Shown here piece by piece: positions 9,522 through 27,158 of a DNA stretch of 64,000 bases (position 1 is its first letter; the number at the start of each line of letters is the position of its first letter). The DNA is taken from contig NC_025261.1 in the NCBI RefSeq assembly GCF_000740895.1, positions 1,674,001 to 1,738,000 on the forward strand, in the 5' to 3' direction. The notes under the pieces are model-generated. The model saw only the letters and a list, made by a program, of their open reading frames with translations. It did no database searches and was not told the origin of the DNA. The translations under genes and the position numbers were made by a program. The stretch is from Theileria orientalis strain Shintoku. Taxonomy: Eukaryota > Apicomplexa > Aconoidasida > Piroplasmida > Theileriidae.

Positions 9522-12500
9522 CTAAGAAACGATCAGCTTGACGTACTGAGGAGGCTTCAGCAGATTCGTTAGCCACTTCACAGCGTAAACGGGAACCCAG
9601 CCGAGGAAACTGATCACCCAGATCTTCCAGAAAAAGCTCTTGCGGGCGATGAACTCCATGTCGAAGTTGTTCCTGAAGACGAGCAGCGAGTAGAAGTAGA
9701 CGACCGAAGTGCACATGATGCCGATGATGGTGAGACGGTGCCAACTGTTCAGCTCGGCGACGAGGTTCAAAATCTCAAGAATGAAGAGCGAGGTGCAGCC
9801 GATGGCGATGAGGGAGACGAGCGAGTTCTCGAAGAGGATGATGGCGCCGGTCATGAGCACGGTGCCCTGGAAGAGCGAAATCCAGATCCAGATGAGAAAG
9901 GTCTTCACGTTCATCACGCGGCCGCGCCGCAGCTCGTGGTAGAGCTCGGGGAAGAGCATCACGTCCTCCTCGCAAATCTCCACGTCGAGCACGAGGCAGA
10001 ATATGGGAATCATGTTGTAGTAGGAGGTGAAGCCGACGAGGAGCCAGCCCTGGAAGAAGGCGATGGGAATGAAGTAGTAGATGCTGCTGAAGATCGCCTG
10101 CATGACGCTGATGATGACGCCGCGGTGCATGAGGAACTGGCTCATCTTGCTGCTGCGCTTGTACGAGTTCCTGCCGTGCCAGAGGAGCAGCCGCTTCAGG
10201 TGCGAGAACTCGACGAGCGAGTAGTCGCTCGAGAGCGAGGCCTGCAGGCCCTCCTTGCCGACGATCCCGATGCCCACGTTCGCCTCCGTGATCATGGGCA
10301 CGTCGTTGTCGCCGTCGCCGATGCAGCAGACGATCTGCTTGTTCGTCTTCAGCAGCTTCACGATGTCCGCCTTCATCTGCGGCGTGCAGCGGCAGCAGAG
10401 CACGCTGCTCGCGAGCGTGCTGCTCTTGAGCAGGAGCTTGCGCAGGCGGTCGAGCGCGACCGAGAGCACGAAGGAGTCGAGGATGAGCACCGAGTCCGCG
10501 GGGCCCATGCTGAAGTGCTCCAGGTTCCACTCGATCACCGAGGCCACCCGCTTCATGCACGCCTCGTAGCGCTCCCGCTCGCCCGGGTACTCGGACTCCG
10601 GGCGGTCGAAGTTGGGCCCGTCGTGCGCCGCCCGCGCGCCCGAGCGCCAGAGCCAGCGGTTCCGGGCCTGCGGGACAGAGGCCGCGTGTGCCGTCCTGTC
10701 GAAGCTGTTGATGAAGTCGATCACCTCCTTCTCCACGCGCTCGGGGTGCTTCTTCGAGGTGTCCGACGGGTTAATCAGCGGGTTCACCAGGCTCTCGACG
10801 CTGATCTGGTAGACCGTGTGGTGCCTCTGCTTCAGGCCCGCCGAGATCGCCACGCACTTCGCAGTGTCGATCTTGTCGCCCGTGAGCATCCAGATCTTGA
10901 TGCCCGCGTTCCTCAGGCTCTCCAGCGTGGCCGCCACGTTCCTCTGCAGCTGGTCGCGCACGCCCGTCAGGCCCACCAGCGTGAGCCCGTGCTCGAGCGT
11001 CGACTGCACGTTGCGTATCTTCTTCACGCGGTCCTCGAGACTCACGTTCGCCTCGCGGTACTTGGCCATGAAGACTGTGAACTCGTGGTCCGAGATTGGC
11101 CTGTAGGCGAAGACCAGCGTCCGCAGACCCAGCCGCGCCAGGTTGTCGCACTCCTCCGAGAGCCAGACGCTTCCCCTGGGGAGCAGGAAGGGTATGATAA
11201 CCACCTCCGCCCCCTTGATGAAGAAGTGCTTCCCTCCGCACGAGTCCTCGACGATTATGCCCATGCGCTTCGTCTCACTGCTGAAGGGTATCATGAACAG
11301 GATTTTGAACTCCAGGAGTAGTCCGTTAACCAGCAGGCGCATGCAGTAGTCGTCTCTGTGCACCAGCTTAAAGCCGCACAGGTGCGCGAACTTGACCAGT
11401 GCGATCTCGTCCGGCGAGCTGGCCTGGAACTCCACGTTGTCCTCCTCCTTTTCACTCTTCGCTCCGCCAACCGCTCTGTCTGAGCCGTCTGCGCTCGCAG
11501 AGTCGTTCAACCCGTATTCTCCCATGTTACTTCTGCTGGTTACGACACCGAAGTCCTTGTCCTGGCGTGCGCCGCTGTTACTTTCGAGCCCTTGGCCGTG
11601 GTAACCAACCCGAGTGGGACTTCCCACAGCATCTTCACGTGTTCCCATATTCGTCTCTCTCTCGTCTGTATTTGTGTTTTTGGTAGCAGCAGTTGTTCCG
11701 ACTGCTGGCGACTGTGGTTTCGGATCCTCCGTCGACAGTATTGGCCGCACGTTGTGGCAAATTCCGAGTGATAGAAGCGATAGGCACAGCCTACTCTCCA
11801 GGCTATCCCCTAGATTTGCGCCAAATATGTCCCTTATTACTTCCTTTTCGTCCCTATCATTCAATGCCCTTGCGCTTGAGGCGCCTTCTAGACTTGCGCC
11901 TCTCAGTGGTCCCCCTGTTTCGTCGTGCCTGCTTGAGTCCTTACTCGCTCCCTCGTATTGCCTAGCGACAACGCCGACACTGCCACCACCACCAGTGGCT
12001 GCGACGTTGCCTCGGCTGCTACCAATGCCGCGGGCACTGCCCTGGTTTCCAATCGCGATGCTGGTGCTGGTACCAACGCCACTTCCCCTAACACTTACAC
12101 CACTCCCGTGACTCCTATTACTGTGCTCCGTTTTATCGCCTACGCCGCGACCACTAGCACTCGCATGAATGGTTGTGAGATTCCCCAAACTGTTTGGTGG
12201 CGTCGTCGCCGTATTCGACGGCGGCCTTAGAAAGCTATCCATCTTGCTCTTTATGACTCCCACGTCCTCGTTTGTGTAAAATCCACGCGACACGTACAGC
12301 TTTTCCAGCGAAATAACGTTTTGCGTCAGCGTCCCTGTCTTGTCTGACAGCAGGTACTGTATTCTTCCTAGCTCCTCTGGTATCATTGTCGTTCTCGGCA
12401 TTGCCTTGGGTATCTTTTTATCCATCACGATGGCTCTGTTGTACACGTACTTTGCGATATCGAGGCTTATTCTCAGCGACAGTGGCACGATGGTTGAGAA

Positions 12501-14155
12501 CAGCAGCAGGTACTTCAGGAAGGTCACGTACCACTTCGCTTCGAAGCCCGTCGGCGCGAGCATGATTATTGTCATGCCCAGCATTAGGACTATCAGTATT
12601 ATGAACAGCCTGTTCAGCTCTCTTTCGAAGAGCCCGAACTTCGTCCTCGACCTCTTCGAGTTCAGACACGCCCTTGCGTCCTTGCCGATGTATATCACTA
12701 GCCCGTGTATTGTTCCACTTGCCACGATCGAGTTCATCCAGACCACGTTGTCCACGTTAAGCGACTCGACCACCAGGTCGTACTTGAGGCTCTTCACTCC
12801 AATGGTCGTGAATTCTGCATCCTTATCACATTTCACGCTACTGTTTCCTCTCGCCAGGTTACTGCTACTACTTCTTTTCACGTTGGTCATGCTGTTCGTT
12901 CTATCGTAGTTATCGGCGCCACTTGCAAGGTTAGTGTTGCCGGCAAGGTTAGTGGTGCTTCCAAGAGTAGTGGTACCGTTGCCCGTGACGTTACTGATTC
13001 TAGGACTGCCGCCGACATGGTTGTTGGTAACGGCAGCTGTATTGGTGGTAATATTCTCAAGGTTAGTCGTACTGGTAACGTTGTTGGTATTGTTCGTAAT
13101 ACTTCCGTTACTGGCAAGGTCGCTGGAGCTGCTCCTACTTATGACAAGGTCACTGTTTGCGTTATCGGTCTCATAGCCTCCCCTCGGTCTTTCATCTTCG
13201 CTCTTTACAGGGTAGTAGAACGTGATTTTGCCCAGGAAGTTGTAAAAATCCGGCTTAGGCTCCTCCACGGTGGCCACTGACAACAAATTAAATATGTCCT
13301 CCACGCTCATTGCCTGCGTCGTCGCCACTGCTCTCTTCAACTTCCAATCCGTCTCTCCATCTAGCTGATCTGTGCGCACAAAGGATGCTCCATTCGGCTC
13401 ACTCGTCTTCAACAGCAGTATGTCCGCAGGTACTCTTTCTCCCTGCTTCAGCATAAGCAACTGGCCCAGCTTTATCTTCTCTGAGGCCACGTCGACGTAT
13501 CCCTTATCCGAGAAATAACAAAACTGCTGCCGGTTGTGCTCCTTGTCCCTCACGTGGCGCTTATAGTCCTCTATGCCCTCCTTTAGGCTGTACACGAATA
13601 TGACCAGGGACAGTGGAAACATGTGTACAATTGGTGACTCGACACGCAATACTGGTACGAGTTGCGATAAACACATTGCCAAGTAGAAAAGATTGATGAA
13701 AGAACTACAGTAATTTACATGAATCTGATGTTACATTGTCATAACATAGTAATTATCTACTTATTTGAAAGAAATTATACAATGCGTTACCTAAATTGCG
13801 AATATAAAACCAGCGGTATAAAGGTAAGTATGTTATATTTCGAATTCACCAATCCATTGTATACTACAAATCATTATCATTTTGACTCTTATAAAGATTA
13901 ATTTATGTATTCAACTGATATTTTATTTATGTGTTAGAAGCTTAAACTAGCACCTATGCTGTAATTATATGTTAACTTACAAAATAGTTTTGGCAGAAAT
14001 CCTCCTTTAATTGATATACATCTAAATGACTTGTACGGTCTGCGATTAAATCTCGTGTAAAGGTAAAACCTTAAGCGATCTAGAAAGGTTGGTGGACGGT
14101 CAAGATTTGATAACAACCAATCTTGATCGTTTACTTTATCTTCAAAATCTTTCAT
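9522..14155 (-). CDS. P4-type phospholipid-transporting ATPase (flippase), Neo1/ATP9-like
   Basis: Exon model on the minus strand: 13981-14155, 13791-13863 and 9522-13704, all phases consistent, about 1476 residues. Family signatures: NSKYNILTFIPLVLY and FINLFYLAMCLSQLVPVLRV in the first helix hairpin; DQLDGETDWKLK (actuator loop, P4-type Asp-Gly-Glu-Thr); LSDKTGTLTQN with the phosphorylated Asp near residue 538; FIKGAE; MLTGDK; and GDGDNDVPMI. The C-terminal membrane domain has six hydrophobic segments. The LSQLVPVLRV segment resembles ATP9/Neo1 members. P4 enzymes move aminophospholipids to the cytosolic leaflet of Golgi, endosomal or plasma membranes; the substrate cannot be read from sequence. 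Two large low-complexity inserts are unusual: an Asn/Thr/Gly-rich one in the actuator region and a Gly/Ser/Thr-rich one of roughly 250 residues after the phosphorylation motif. Start chosen at the ATG of exon 1. Confidence 0.93.
13013..13043 (-). repeat. 31-nt coding module shared with the gyrase A gene
   Basis: Read on the minus strand, this is identical to 17798-17828 on the plus strand. It encodes NTAAVTNNHV in the actuator-region insert of the flippase. Weaker similarity continues for about 23 nt downstream (PR-SN residues). Confidence 0.9.
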
Positions 14156-19329
<5,174 letters not shown>

Positions 19330-19386
19330 CAGGGTGTACACATTAAGCATTGACGTACGCGCAGCATACCATGTACATTTAGCATA

Positions 19387-20918
19387 TTAGTTGTTGTTCG
19401 CGTAGGGGTATATTGATTTGTTCATGTAATTCGGCACAAAGTATCTGTTCAGCCTCTGCGAGTATCCGTTACTCCCGTCCACGTAATACGTCCCAGAGGG
19501 GTGACTGATTTGACGCGGCCTGTTTCTGTACAGGATGAGCAGGAATATGAAAAGTATAAAGAGCAGCGACTTCAAGTCTAGTTGTGAGATGAAATGCTTT
19601 ATTGAGGATGCGATAACGCTCGCGGAGATGAGTGAGATGTTCTCGTAGTTCAGGGAGTCCTTTTTCATGCAAATCTCCCACTCTCTGCACTGGTCAACCA
19701 GGGCCGGGATTTCCAAAACGCCGCACTTGTTCCTCTTATACTCGTTCAAACAAGTGAGCGATTCGTTATCGACAGTCTTCACGTTTCTCTAAGGCATTGT
19801 TAATGAATTTATCACATTTATCAAAAGCACTATCTGCTACCGATACACATTATCTATCTGCTACCGATACACATTATCTATTTGTTACCGATACACATTA
19901 TCTATTTGTTACCGATACACATTATCTATTTGTTGCTAATACTCATTACAGTTTGTACCAATAGGTGTGTGGCCTCTCATAAATAGCATATAGTTATATA
20001 CGGGAGTAACTAGCCGTGTGCGAATACTTAACTTACCTGAATGTGAGTTTCTATATCTCTCTTGACAATTAAGAAAATCGACACCACTACGTATATTAAT
20101 ATGATGGTCTTCGTCACGTTGAAGATAGTCTTCATCCAACTGTTTATCCTTTCCGGGTTAAAGAACCTCAGAAAGCCCTTGTTGCCGCCATTGCTGTACA
20201 TGATGTCGTCGCAGTAGTTGAGGGGGTAGTTGCAAGGGGCTGGCGTGGCGTACTGCCTCAGGCTCGACCTCCTCCTCCTGCTCCTCCTCCCGTCGCCGCA
20301 GTTGAAGTGGTAGCTCGAGGGGTATGTGTAGCTGGTGTTATTCGACACCGTTGAGCACTGCGAGGAGACCTTCGACAGGTCCTTGATGTCTATGATGTTG
20401 TCAAGCAGCTCCAGCGAGCCCTTGCTAGGGCTGCGTACGCTAGGTTGGCTGGCCAAATACTTGCTGCCCTTCCTGATGCTGTTCGCATTCTGCACGTAGT
20501 GTGCCCTTGGGGCCCTTTTAAAGTTACTTATCAGCCACCCTGACTTATTGCCTGCGCTGTCTGCATGGTCGCCTTTAAAACCGTCTTGATCGCCACCACT
20601 TTTGTCTACCACTGCATCGTAAGCCTCGTCAGACAAGGGTTCCTTGGCTTCCTTTTCTGTTTTTACGGTGATGCTGCTTCCGACAAACATCACTTCGTCG
20701 TCAGAAGGGTCTCCTTCGTTCAACTTGTAATTCGTACCTCTCTCGATGCCTGGCGCCATGTTTGCGCTCAAGTCGCCATTTATGCCACTTTCGTTGGCGT
20801 GTCCGCCACTATCGCAGTTATTTATGTCATTTGAGAAGTCATTTGAGCCGGAAAGGGACAGATAGGACATACCTTCATTCAAATTTTCATCTTCCATAAA
20901 TTTGCCCCGACTGTCCAT
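19387..20918 (-). CDS. Brl1/Brr6-like nuclear envelope protein
   Basis: Two exons on the minus strand: 20037-20918 and 19387-19788, phase 0, about 427 residues. The N-terminal ~210 residues are acidic and disordered, then Ser-rich with an Arg-Ser cluster (DGRRSRRRRSSLRQY). A hydrophobic helix (TIILIYVVVSIFLIV) follows. A cysteine-bearing domain comes next (LTCLNEYKRNKC...PALVDQCREWEICMKKD), then a second helix (LLFILFIFLLILY). Four spaced Cys between two membrane helices, with the Q-C-x-x-W-E-x-C-M core, is the signature of the Brl1/Brr6 di-sulfide bridge domain. These proteins act in the nuclear envelope during nuclear pore assembly and lipid homeostasis. The gene is divergent from the Rpn5 gene. 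Confidence 0.82.
19831..19946 (+). repeat. 24-bp minisatellite, about five units
   Basis: Tandem units of the type TATCTATTTGTTACCGATAC plus ACAT. The first is 20 bp and the last is diverged. The array sits wholly inside the only intron (19789-20036) of the Brl1/Brr6-like gene. Confidence 0.92.
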
Positions 20919-21362
20919 TTTTATACCAAGTGTACCAAATGAAAAAATAAAAGAAAGCGGAAAATATATTATTAATAACCGACGAGGATGTAGCTGTTTA
21001 GTAATGTTGGAAAAACTTAAATAGCAAGTTATTTTAATGGAATTCCTTTATACAAAACGTTTAAAAGTATTTTAAAGCTGATTCTAAAAAATAATTAACA
21101 ATTATTGCCTATTCCGAGATCAAATCAAAGTCTACACATTACAATAAGCTGAGGACGCAGGAAGCTTAGTAAAATTTTATCTTTGCCATCAAAAAACAAT
21201 AATAACAGAATATGTTCAATGGCTGTCTATAATAATAGTAAATAGGTAAATTATTTCCACATATGGAATATGTGGTTGCAATAGTTTGGAATTTATTTAT
21301 TTTAATATTGCCATTCGGCCGCTTGTTTAACCAGTTTATTTATTATTGTAATTTATTTTAAA
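20919..21362. other. Divergent promoter region
   Basis: About 440 bp of AT-rich sequence between the Brl1/Brr6-like (-) and Rpn5 (+) genes. No ORF or RNA gene is visible. Confidence 0.5.
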
Positions 21363-23738
21363 ATGTTCGAGGAAGACGATTTCGGAATTATAGACAGGGA
21401 TAGTTATCTGAAGGATCCTCCTCCCACCGAGGACTTGTCGGAATTGGCAGATTCGACCATCGAAAAGGCTAAGTCGAGCTTAACGGTATAGTTTGCGTAA
21501 ATGTTTATTTAAATATTAGTGTAAATGGCATAATTGACCTTGAATTACAAATCGGCATTTACACAACGTACTAACCATTAAATGTCGTATGAACAGTCGA
21601 AATGATGACTGGAATGTGCTAAGCTATATATGGAAACATTAGGGACTTAGTTAATTGTTATTCAGGACAAGTACGATGAGGAAAAGCTGAAGGAGGTGCT
21701 GTTCGACCTGATGATGGCGGAAAAAAAGTGCCGCCAGAACCTGGACGGAGAGTCAAACAAGAAAATATGCTGCTTCATAATAGAAGTGCTGTACAAATAC
21801 GGAGACTTCCCGAATCTGAACTACTACCTGACGCTGTTGAGCAGAAAAAGAGGCCAGCTAAAAGTAGCAATCAGCGGAATGGTAGCATTGGCAAAAGGAT
21901 GGCTTAAAGAGTTGCAAGATAAGGAAGTGAAGGCGGGTCTGTTCGAAACGCTCAATTCAATGACCCTGGGGAAAATATATTTGGAGGACCAGAGAGCAGA
22001 GTTGGTGTTCTCAGAAGCGAAGAACAAGGAGATGGAGGGAAAGGTGTCGGAGTCATTGGGACTAGTTCAGGACCTAGAGGTACGTTAATAGTAAGGATGA
22101 GAGTTATGAGCAAGAAATGATGTATATTAAGGTGATTACACCTGCGTTACGCAATACGCGTGTCTGATGAGAGTTGAAAATAAGTAGACGTTAACATATT
22201 TAAATGAGTCTTCAATGACTGAATCATTTGATAGGTTGAAACCTTTGGATGTCTAAGTAAAATGGAAAAGGTGCGCTACATATTGGAGCAGATGAGACTA
22301 AACCTGATGGTGGGAGACTACATAAGGTTCTTTATCGCCAGCCGCAAAATCAACGAGAAGCTGCTGGACGGAGACGACTTCTTCGAGGAAAAGCTGCGCT
22401 ACTACGAGTACATGGTGCACTACTACAAGCACGAAGGAAGCATCTTCGAAGTGGCGCAGTCGCATCACAAAAGGTACAACGCACTGGTTAAGGCGGAGCA
22501 TCCAACACACCTAGAGGTAAGCAAGAATAACTAATATAGAATAAAAAAGTACGCTAGAATAGAGAAGGCATAGTAGCAAAAGTAGAATAGGTAATATAAG
22601 AAGATAGAATAGAAAAGGATAGAATAGAAAATTATTTTATGATAGAGAAGATAGAATAGAAAAAGATAGAATAGAGAAGATAAAAGTGGTTGTAGCCATG
22701 TATTCCACGTATACATGAGTGTTTAGGAGTTGGAAAGAGTGCTCATATACCTGATAATATCGCCAATTAACGATGAAACGCGTACCTATATGAAAAAGGT
22801 AGACGAGGAGGAGGCGAAAAACCTGAAGAAGGTAGTGCTGATGAATGAGTTCTTTAAACAGTTTTTATCGGATTTACTGGTGCCATACCCACTCTCACAA
22901 GAACTACACAGTAAAGTGACATCACTGCTATCGAGTGTAGCAAAAGGATACCAATTTAAATCGAGTAGTGGAACGGAAAACATAAATGGAGTTAAAAACA
23001 TGGACAATGGAGGATACCAGGAAGAGTTGAAGCCAATTGCAGTGGATGAGTTGACAATGCTTAACGACAGAATAGTAAGGCACAACCTTCAGGTGATATC
23101 AAAGTACTACCTGAAGGTGACACTGCCAAGACTGTCAGAGTTGCTAGGAGTTAACGTACAGGTAAGTATGCTTAGTAGTTAGTTAGGTAAGTAGGTGGGA
23201 AGTACAACTAGATACACGGACATACACACTCAGATATTTACATATACACACACACATACACGCATATATACGTATATATGTGTTAACTATAATTGTTGCA
23301 TAGAAACTGGAAGAGGAAATCAGTAATTTGGTGTACACAAATAACATATTCGCAAAAATAGATAGGCCGGCAGGAATAGTTAAATTTGGAAAGAGACAAC
23401 AACCAGAAGTAGTATTAAACAAATGGTCAAACAGCATAGGAAAGTAAGTGTTAGATAGTTAGACTATTGAAGGATTAAAGGGAGGTAAATATAATATTTA
23501 TTACGGGTGATGTGTATGGAAGAGAGCCAGAGTAGTAGTAATAGTAGTAGGAGTCCTAGTATCAGTAGTAGTAGGAGCAATAGTAACAGTAGAAAATAAA
23601 CAACGGCATGAGGAGAGTAATGAATAACGTAGGCTGATGGAGTTGGTGGATCAATGCTCAAGATTAGTTCAAAAGGAGAAGATGATCCACGAAGCGAGAG
23701 CGAAGCAAGTGGAATTCGATTCCAAGTTCTTCTCGTAA
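21363..23738 (+). CDS. RPN5: 26S proteasome regulatory subunit Rpn5 (PSMD12)
   Basis: Lid subunit of the 19S regulatory particle, which contacts the deubiquitinase Rpn11 and the ATPase ring. Six exons with consistent phases: 21363-21485, 21666-22079, 22235-22516, 22727-23161, 23304-23443 and 23633-23738, about 499 residues. The N-terminus is acidic (MFEEDDFGIIDRDSY). The middle is built of helical repeats (ICCFIIEVLYKYGDFPNLN; VRYILEQMRLNLMVGDYIRF). The C-terminal PCI domain has the winged-helix segment RLSELLGV, IDRPAGIVKF, and the closing helix LMELVDQCSRLVQKEKMIHE, which matches PSMD12. Family length is about 455 residues, so it is only slightly long. The start is the first ATG after AT-rich intergenic DNA. 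Confidence 0.92.
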
Positions 23739-23889
23739 TAGAACAGTAATATTTTAAAGAAAACGAGTACATAAATAAAAGGAATAAAAGTCGTATATAT
23801 ATATAGTAGTTAGAGTGAGTAGAAAGTGTGTACAGTAAAAAAGGCGTACCCCCATGGCTAAGAAGTATTATTTTAAATTGTAGTTCAAA

Positions 23890-24813
23890 ATGCCTAAAAA
23901 CAAAGGTGAGTTGATGTGAATAATAAATAAGAGGAGTAGCTAAAAAGATTAGATAAATAAACAGAGGAAAAGATAGTGTATACTAGTCACCTATGAAAGA
24001 TAAAACAATTAAGCAACGAGGACGTTGCAACTGGAAATAGGGAAAATGTGACTAATGAAAATGATGTAGGAAAGGGAGGTAAAAATCGTAGACGCGGTAA
24101 AAACGATAATGAGGGAGAAAAGAGAGAATTGGTGTTTAAAATGGAAGACCAAGGTAAGAATTAGATAAGATGGCGGTGGCAGAAGCAAAGCTTGAATATG
24201 TGGCTCAGATAGGGGCTTTAGATAGATCGGATGAAATTAAATTCCCCAAATACGTTTTTAGAGTACGCCCAGGTGCTTCGGATGCTCGGTAACGGCCGTC
24301 TCGAGGCCTACTGTTTCGACGGGACAAAACGTCTATGCCACATAAGGTACTGAGTGCAGTTCGACGAGTAGTTAGTTAAGCGGAGCGTCCAACAACCACG
24401 ACTAGCAATATTCGACAGACCACGAGACCATAGTTATGTACTACCTAGCTATATTTACTTCACGGACGTTAACGTGCTTGTGGATGTTGCTACCATGTGT
24501 ATCAAATACCTAAATTGACTAACCGGCAATCAGGGGTAAAATGAGGAAGAGAGTATGGGTAAACGCGGGAGACATCATACTGGTCTCACTCAGGGACTTT
24601 CAGGACAGCAAGGCCGATGTAATCGCAAAATATTCAGCCGAGGAGGCACGCACGCTTAAGGCGTACGGGGAGCTGCCGGAAGCGACGAAGATCAACGAGA
24701 CAGACGTGTTCGACGACGAGGGCGACGGAGGAATAGACTTCCAGGACGTGTCGGACGAGGCGCAGGAGGAGTCAGAGGAGGAGGAGTCGGACTTCGATAT
24801 TGACGATTTGTAA
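23890..24813 (+). CDS. EIF1A: Translation initiation factor eIF1A
   Basis: Scanning and start-codon selection factor that binds the 40S A site. Four exons: 23890-23905, 24070-24153, 24262-24346 and 24534-24813, giving 154 residues, close to the family's ~145. The N-terminal tail [16 protein letters not shown] is split across a 16-nt first exon. The OB fold carries [32 protein letters not shown] and [19 protein letters not shown]. The C-terminal tail is acidic and ends DIDDL, as in eukaryotic eIF1A. All junctions are canonical and phase-consistent, so this model is firm. Confidence 0.95.
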
Positions 24814-25033
24814 AACCGAAGAGCAGGATGGTCTCTAGATGGCTTGAGGTGTTAAAATATTGTAGAAACAAAAGGTACACGCACCGCCGGAAAAATGTGC
24901 GTGTTTGTGCACTAATGTATTGTCGTTACTCTAGTAAGCGTAATCTAGTGAAAAAAACGAGTACGTACTAGATAAAAGTGTATTTGTAAGCGCATAGTTG
25001 ACTGTGGACTGTACGCAAAGGGTAAAAGAGGTA
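24814..25033. other. Convergent intergenic region
   Basis: This short gap lies between the 3' ends of eIF1A (+) and RPAC1 (-). No feature was recognised. Confidence 0.4.
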
Positions 25034-26787
25034 CTAAATTGAATCTTGAAGCTTATTCTTAAGTTTAATGGACTTTGTCTTCAAAATGTCAACGGCTTTC
25101 TACAGAGTATTAGTGAGAAGCAAAAGAGGTACCAAAAGTAAATCATAACTCGGAATTGACCCAGTGCTTTCAATGGAAACTGTAAAAGAATTAAGTGTAA
25201 CAGGTTGGTTGCTAAGGAGCTATACTAGTAATGATACTACTACTGATAGTAACAGTAAATAAAGGTACATGGTAATAAGGACGGTAATAGTAATAATATT
25301 TAATACTGGCGGCAGCAACAGTATTAATAAAACTGATAGTAGTAGTTAATGGCAATACTGACACTGGTATTAAAAACAATACCGAGGGCAATATTAACCA
25401 AGCGTAATGGCACAGGTGACAAATAGCAACTTACATATAATGTGGTTTACCAACTTAGATATCGTAACGTGTTTAGGGTACGTTTCAAGGCACTTTCGAC
25501 AACTGGTGCAGTTGAGAGGGTTCTCAACACTAATTTCACCTATATTTGAATTCAGGGTGTGAAAAAGAGTTTTAACAGATTCTTGAAAACCATTGCGTCT
25601 AATATAATGGAGAGATGAGTATGTGATAATTAACGTGATAAGTATAATAGGTAAAAAATACTGTTTTTAATGGAGAAAACGTCCATGGGACAAATGGTGG
25701 CCAAGTCCCTCTTCTCAGAGTCACTTAATTTAGGCGTGTCGTTAATCTCTGAATTAATAATGTACGAATTGAAGGCGTAACAGCTTACTTATTGACGGCA
25801 TGAACTTGTAGAACGCCGTTGAGACTGGAGACCATTTTGCGTGTACCTTCCCAGTCCCCTTTTCCAGATATACGTTTAGGTCAATTTCCTAAAGGCAGTT
25901 GAAGGCAACGATTAATAAATATTAATATTCACTAACGAACTGCAGTATTCAGTATACAATCGACTGTACCTGTCCTGGAGCAAGCTTGGTAATAAGTATA
26001 TTATCGTGTACAGGCTTCGGGGGATTGTTCTTGAAAGTGGCCTCCTGATTACTGGAAAGAGGAACCCATTTCAAGAAGCTGCTATACACTAAGGTATAAT
26101 TATTTTTTGAAACTACGCTGAGTCTACTATGTAACTGATTGTTGGTGAATAACAATTGTGTGATGACTTGTGTGTAGCTCATCGGTAACCTGGTAAATAA
26201 TTGCCAGAATTAGGCTCATTTCTGTCATATTTGACCTTTAGCTTAAAACAAACGCTATTTTTATCATTTATCTCCTCACAGTCTAATAGTCATTAGTTTG
26301 TATGAATAGGGACATGAGCAATGGAAAACGTACTCTTGAATGTGAATAAATCAGGGTTCACATTGAAGGGTATCAATCCCAGTCTGTGGGCCAGTAACTC
26401 GTCCTGAATTACGCCAGTATTCTGGTAAATCTGAAATGTGATTATAATCATAGTTTAGTGAGATTCATAGTAAGATCGTGCCGACTAATAACTATGTATT
26501 TAGTGGTGGAATGATGCGTTGACTGGATGAAATATTGATTAAATTAGCACCTGAACGGTTTCAACTGCAAGGGTAGGCACTTCTGACAGTAGAATCCTCC
26601 TCAAAGCATTTGCGAAGGAAACATCGAGGCCCTCGATTTCGACGATGGAATGCGACTCTGTTTTTTTCAAAAAATTTACACGCAAACTCTTAACCTTTTC
26701 TATAATTTTAGGATCTTTAGAAGAGTCTGAAGAATCTTCATAGCAGGGTTTAATTCCTGAAGATTCCAAAAAAACAGAATTTGCCAT
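25034..26787 (-). CDS. RPAC1: DNA-directed RNA polymerases I and III subunit RPAC1 (AC40)
   Basis: Alpha-like assembly subunit shared by Pol I and Pol III. The first exons on the minus strand are 26551-26787, 26334-26430, 26190-26282, 25970-26112 and 25789-25888, then one starting at 25748, with agreeing phases. The C-terminal exons between about 25700 and 25034 are clear in content but not fully resolved. Landmarks in order: [24 protein letters not shown], the alpha-motif; [94 protein letters not shown]; and [11 protein letters not shown]. The RPVHDDI/GKDHAKFSPVATA-type motifs are specific to RPAC1 rather than RPB3. The final exon ends [10 protein letters not shown] with a TAG at 25034-25036. 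The start is the first ATG in frame, at 26787. Confidence 0.9.
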
Positions 26788-27158
26788 GACTATACTATAC
26801 ACACTTGTGATTTATATAATATATAAATTAAAAATGAATGACAATTAAAAACAAATTTTAATGAAAATACTGGGTAAACATAAACATTAGCCATCATTGG
26901 TTAAATTGGATTCCTCACAACACATAATAGGGATTCTTTGACATTAGTTATTTTATTTTATATTTTTCATTTTTTCTTATTTAAATTTTTTGCTTAGAAT
27001 TTTTCATGACCTAATGGTTACGGTTAAATATTTAATTTAAATTCTACACATAACTAACATAAATGATAGCAACACATATCAAGAATATAAGTAACACGTA
27101 TATGTATTGAATTAAATTATTGGTGTTTAATTTCAAAAAAACGAAGATTTTATCTACT
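26788..27158. other. AT-rich intergenic region
   Basis: About 370 bp upstream of RPAC1 and downstream of the small membrane protein gene, with long T and A runs. No gene is seen. Confidence 0.45.

Noticed and set aside
9738..11321. 527-codon open frame on the + strand
   Set aside because: It is the complement of the flippase gene; its Glu/Asp/Arg/Val/Ala-rich composition is a by-product of GC-rich codons on the other strand. No domain is seen.
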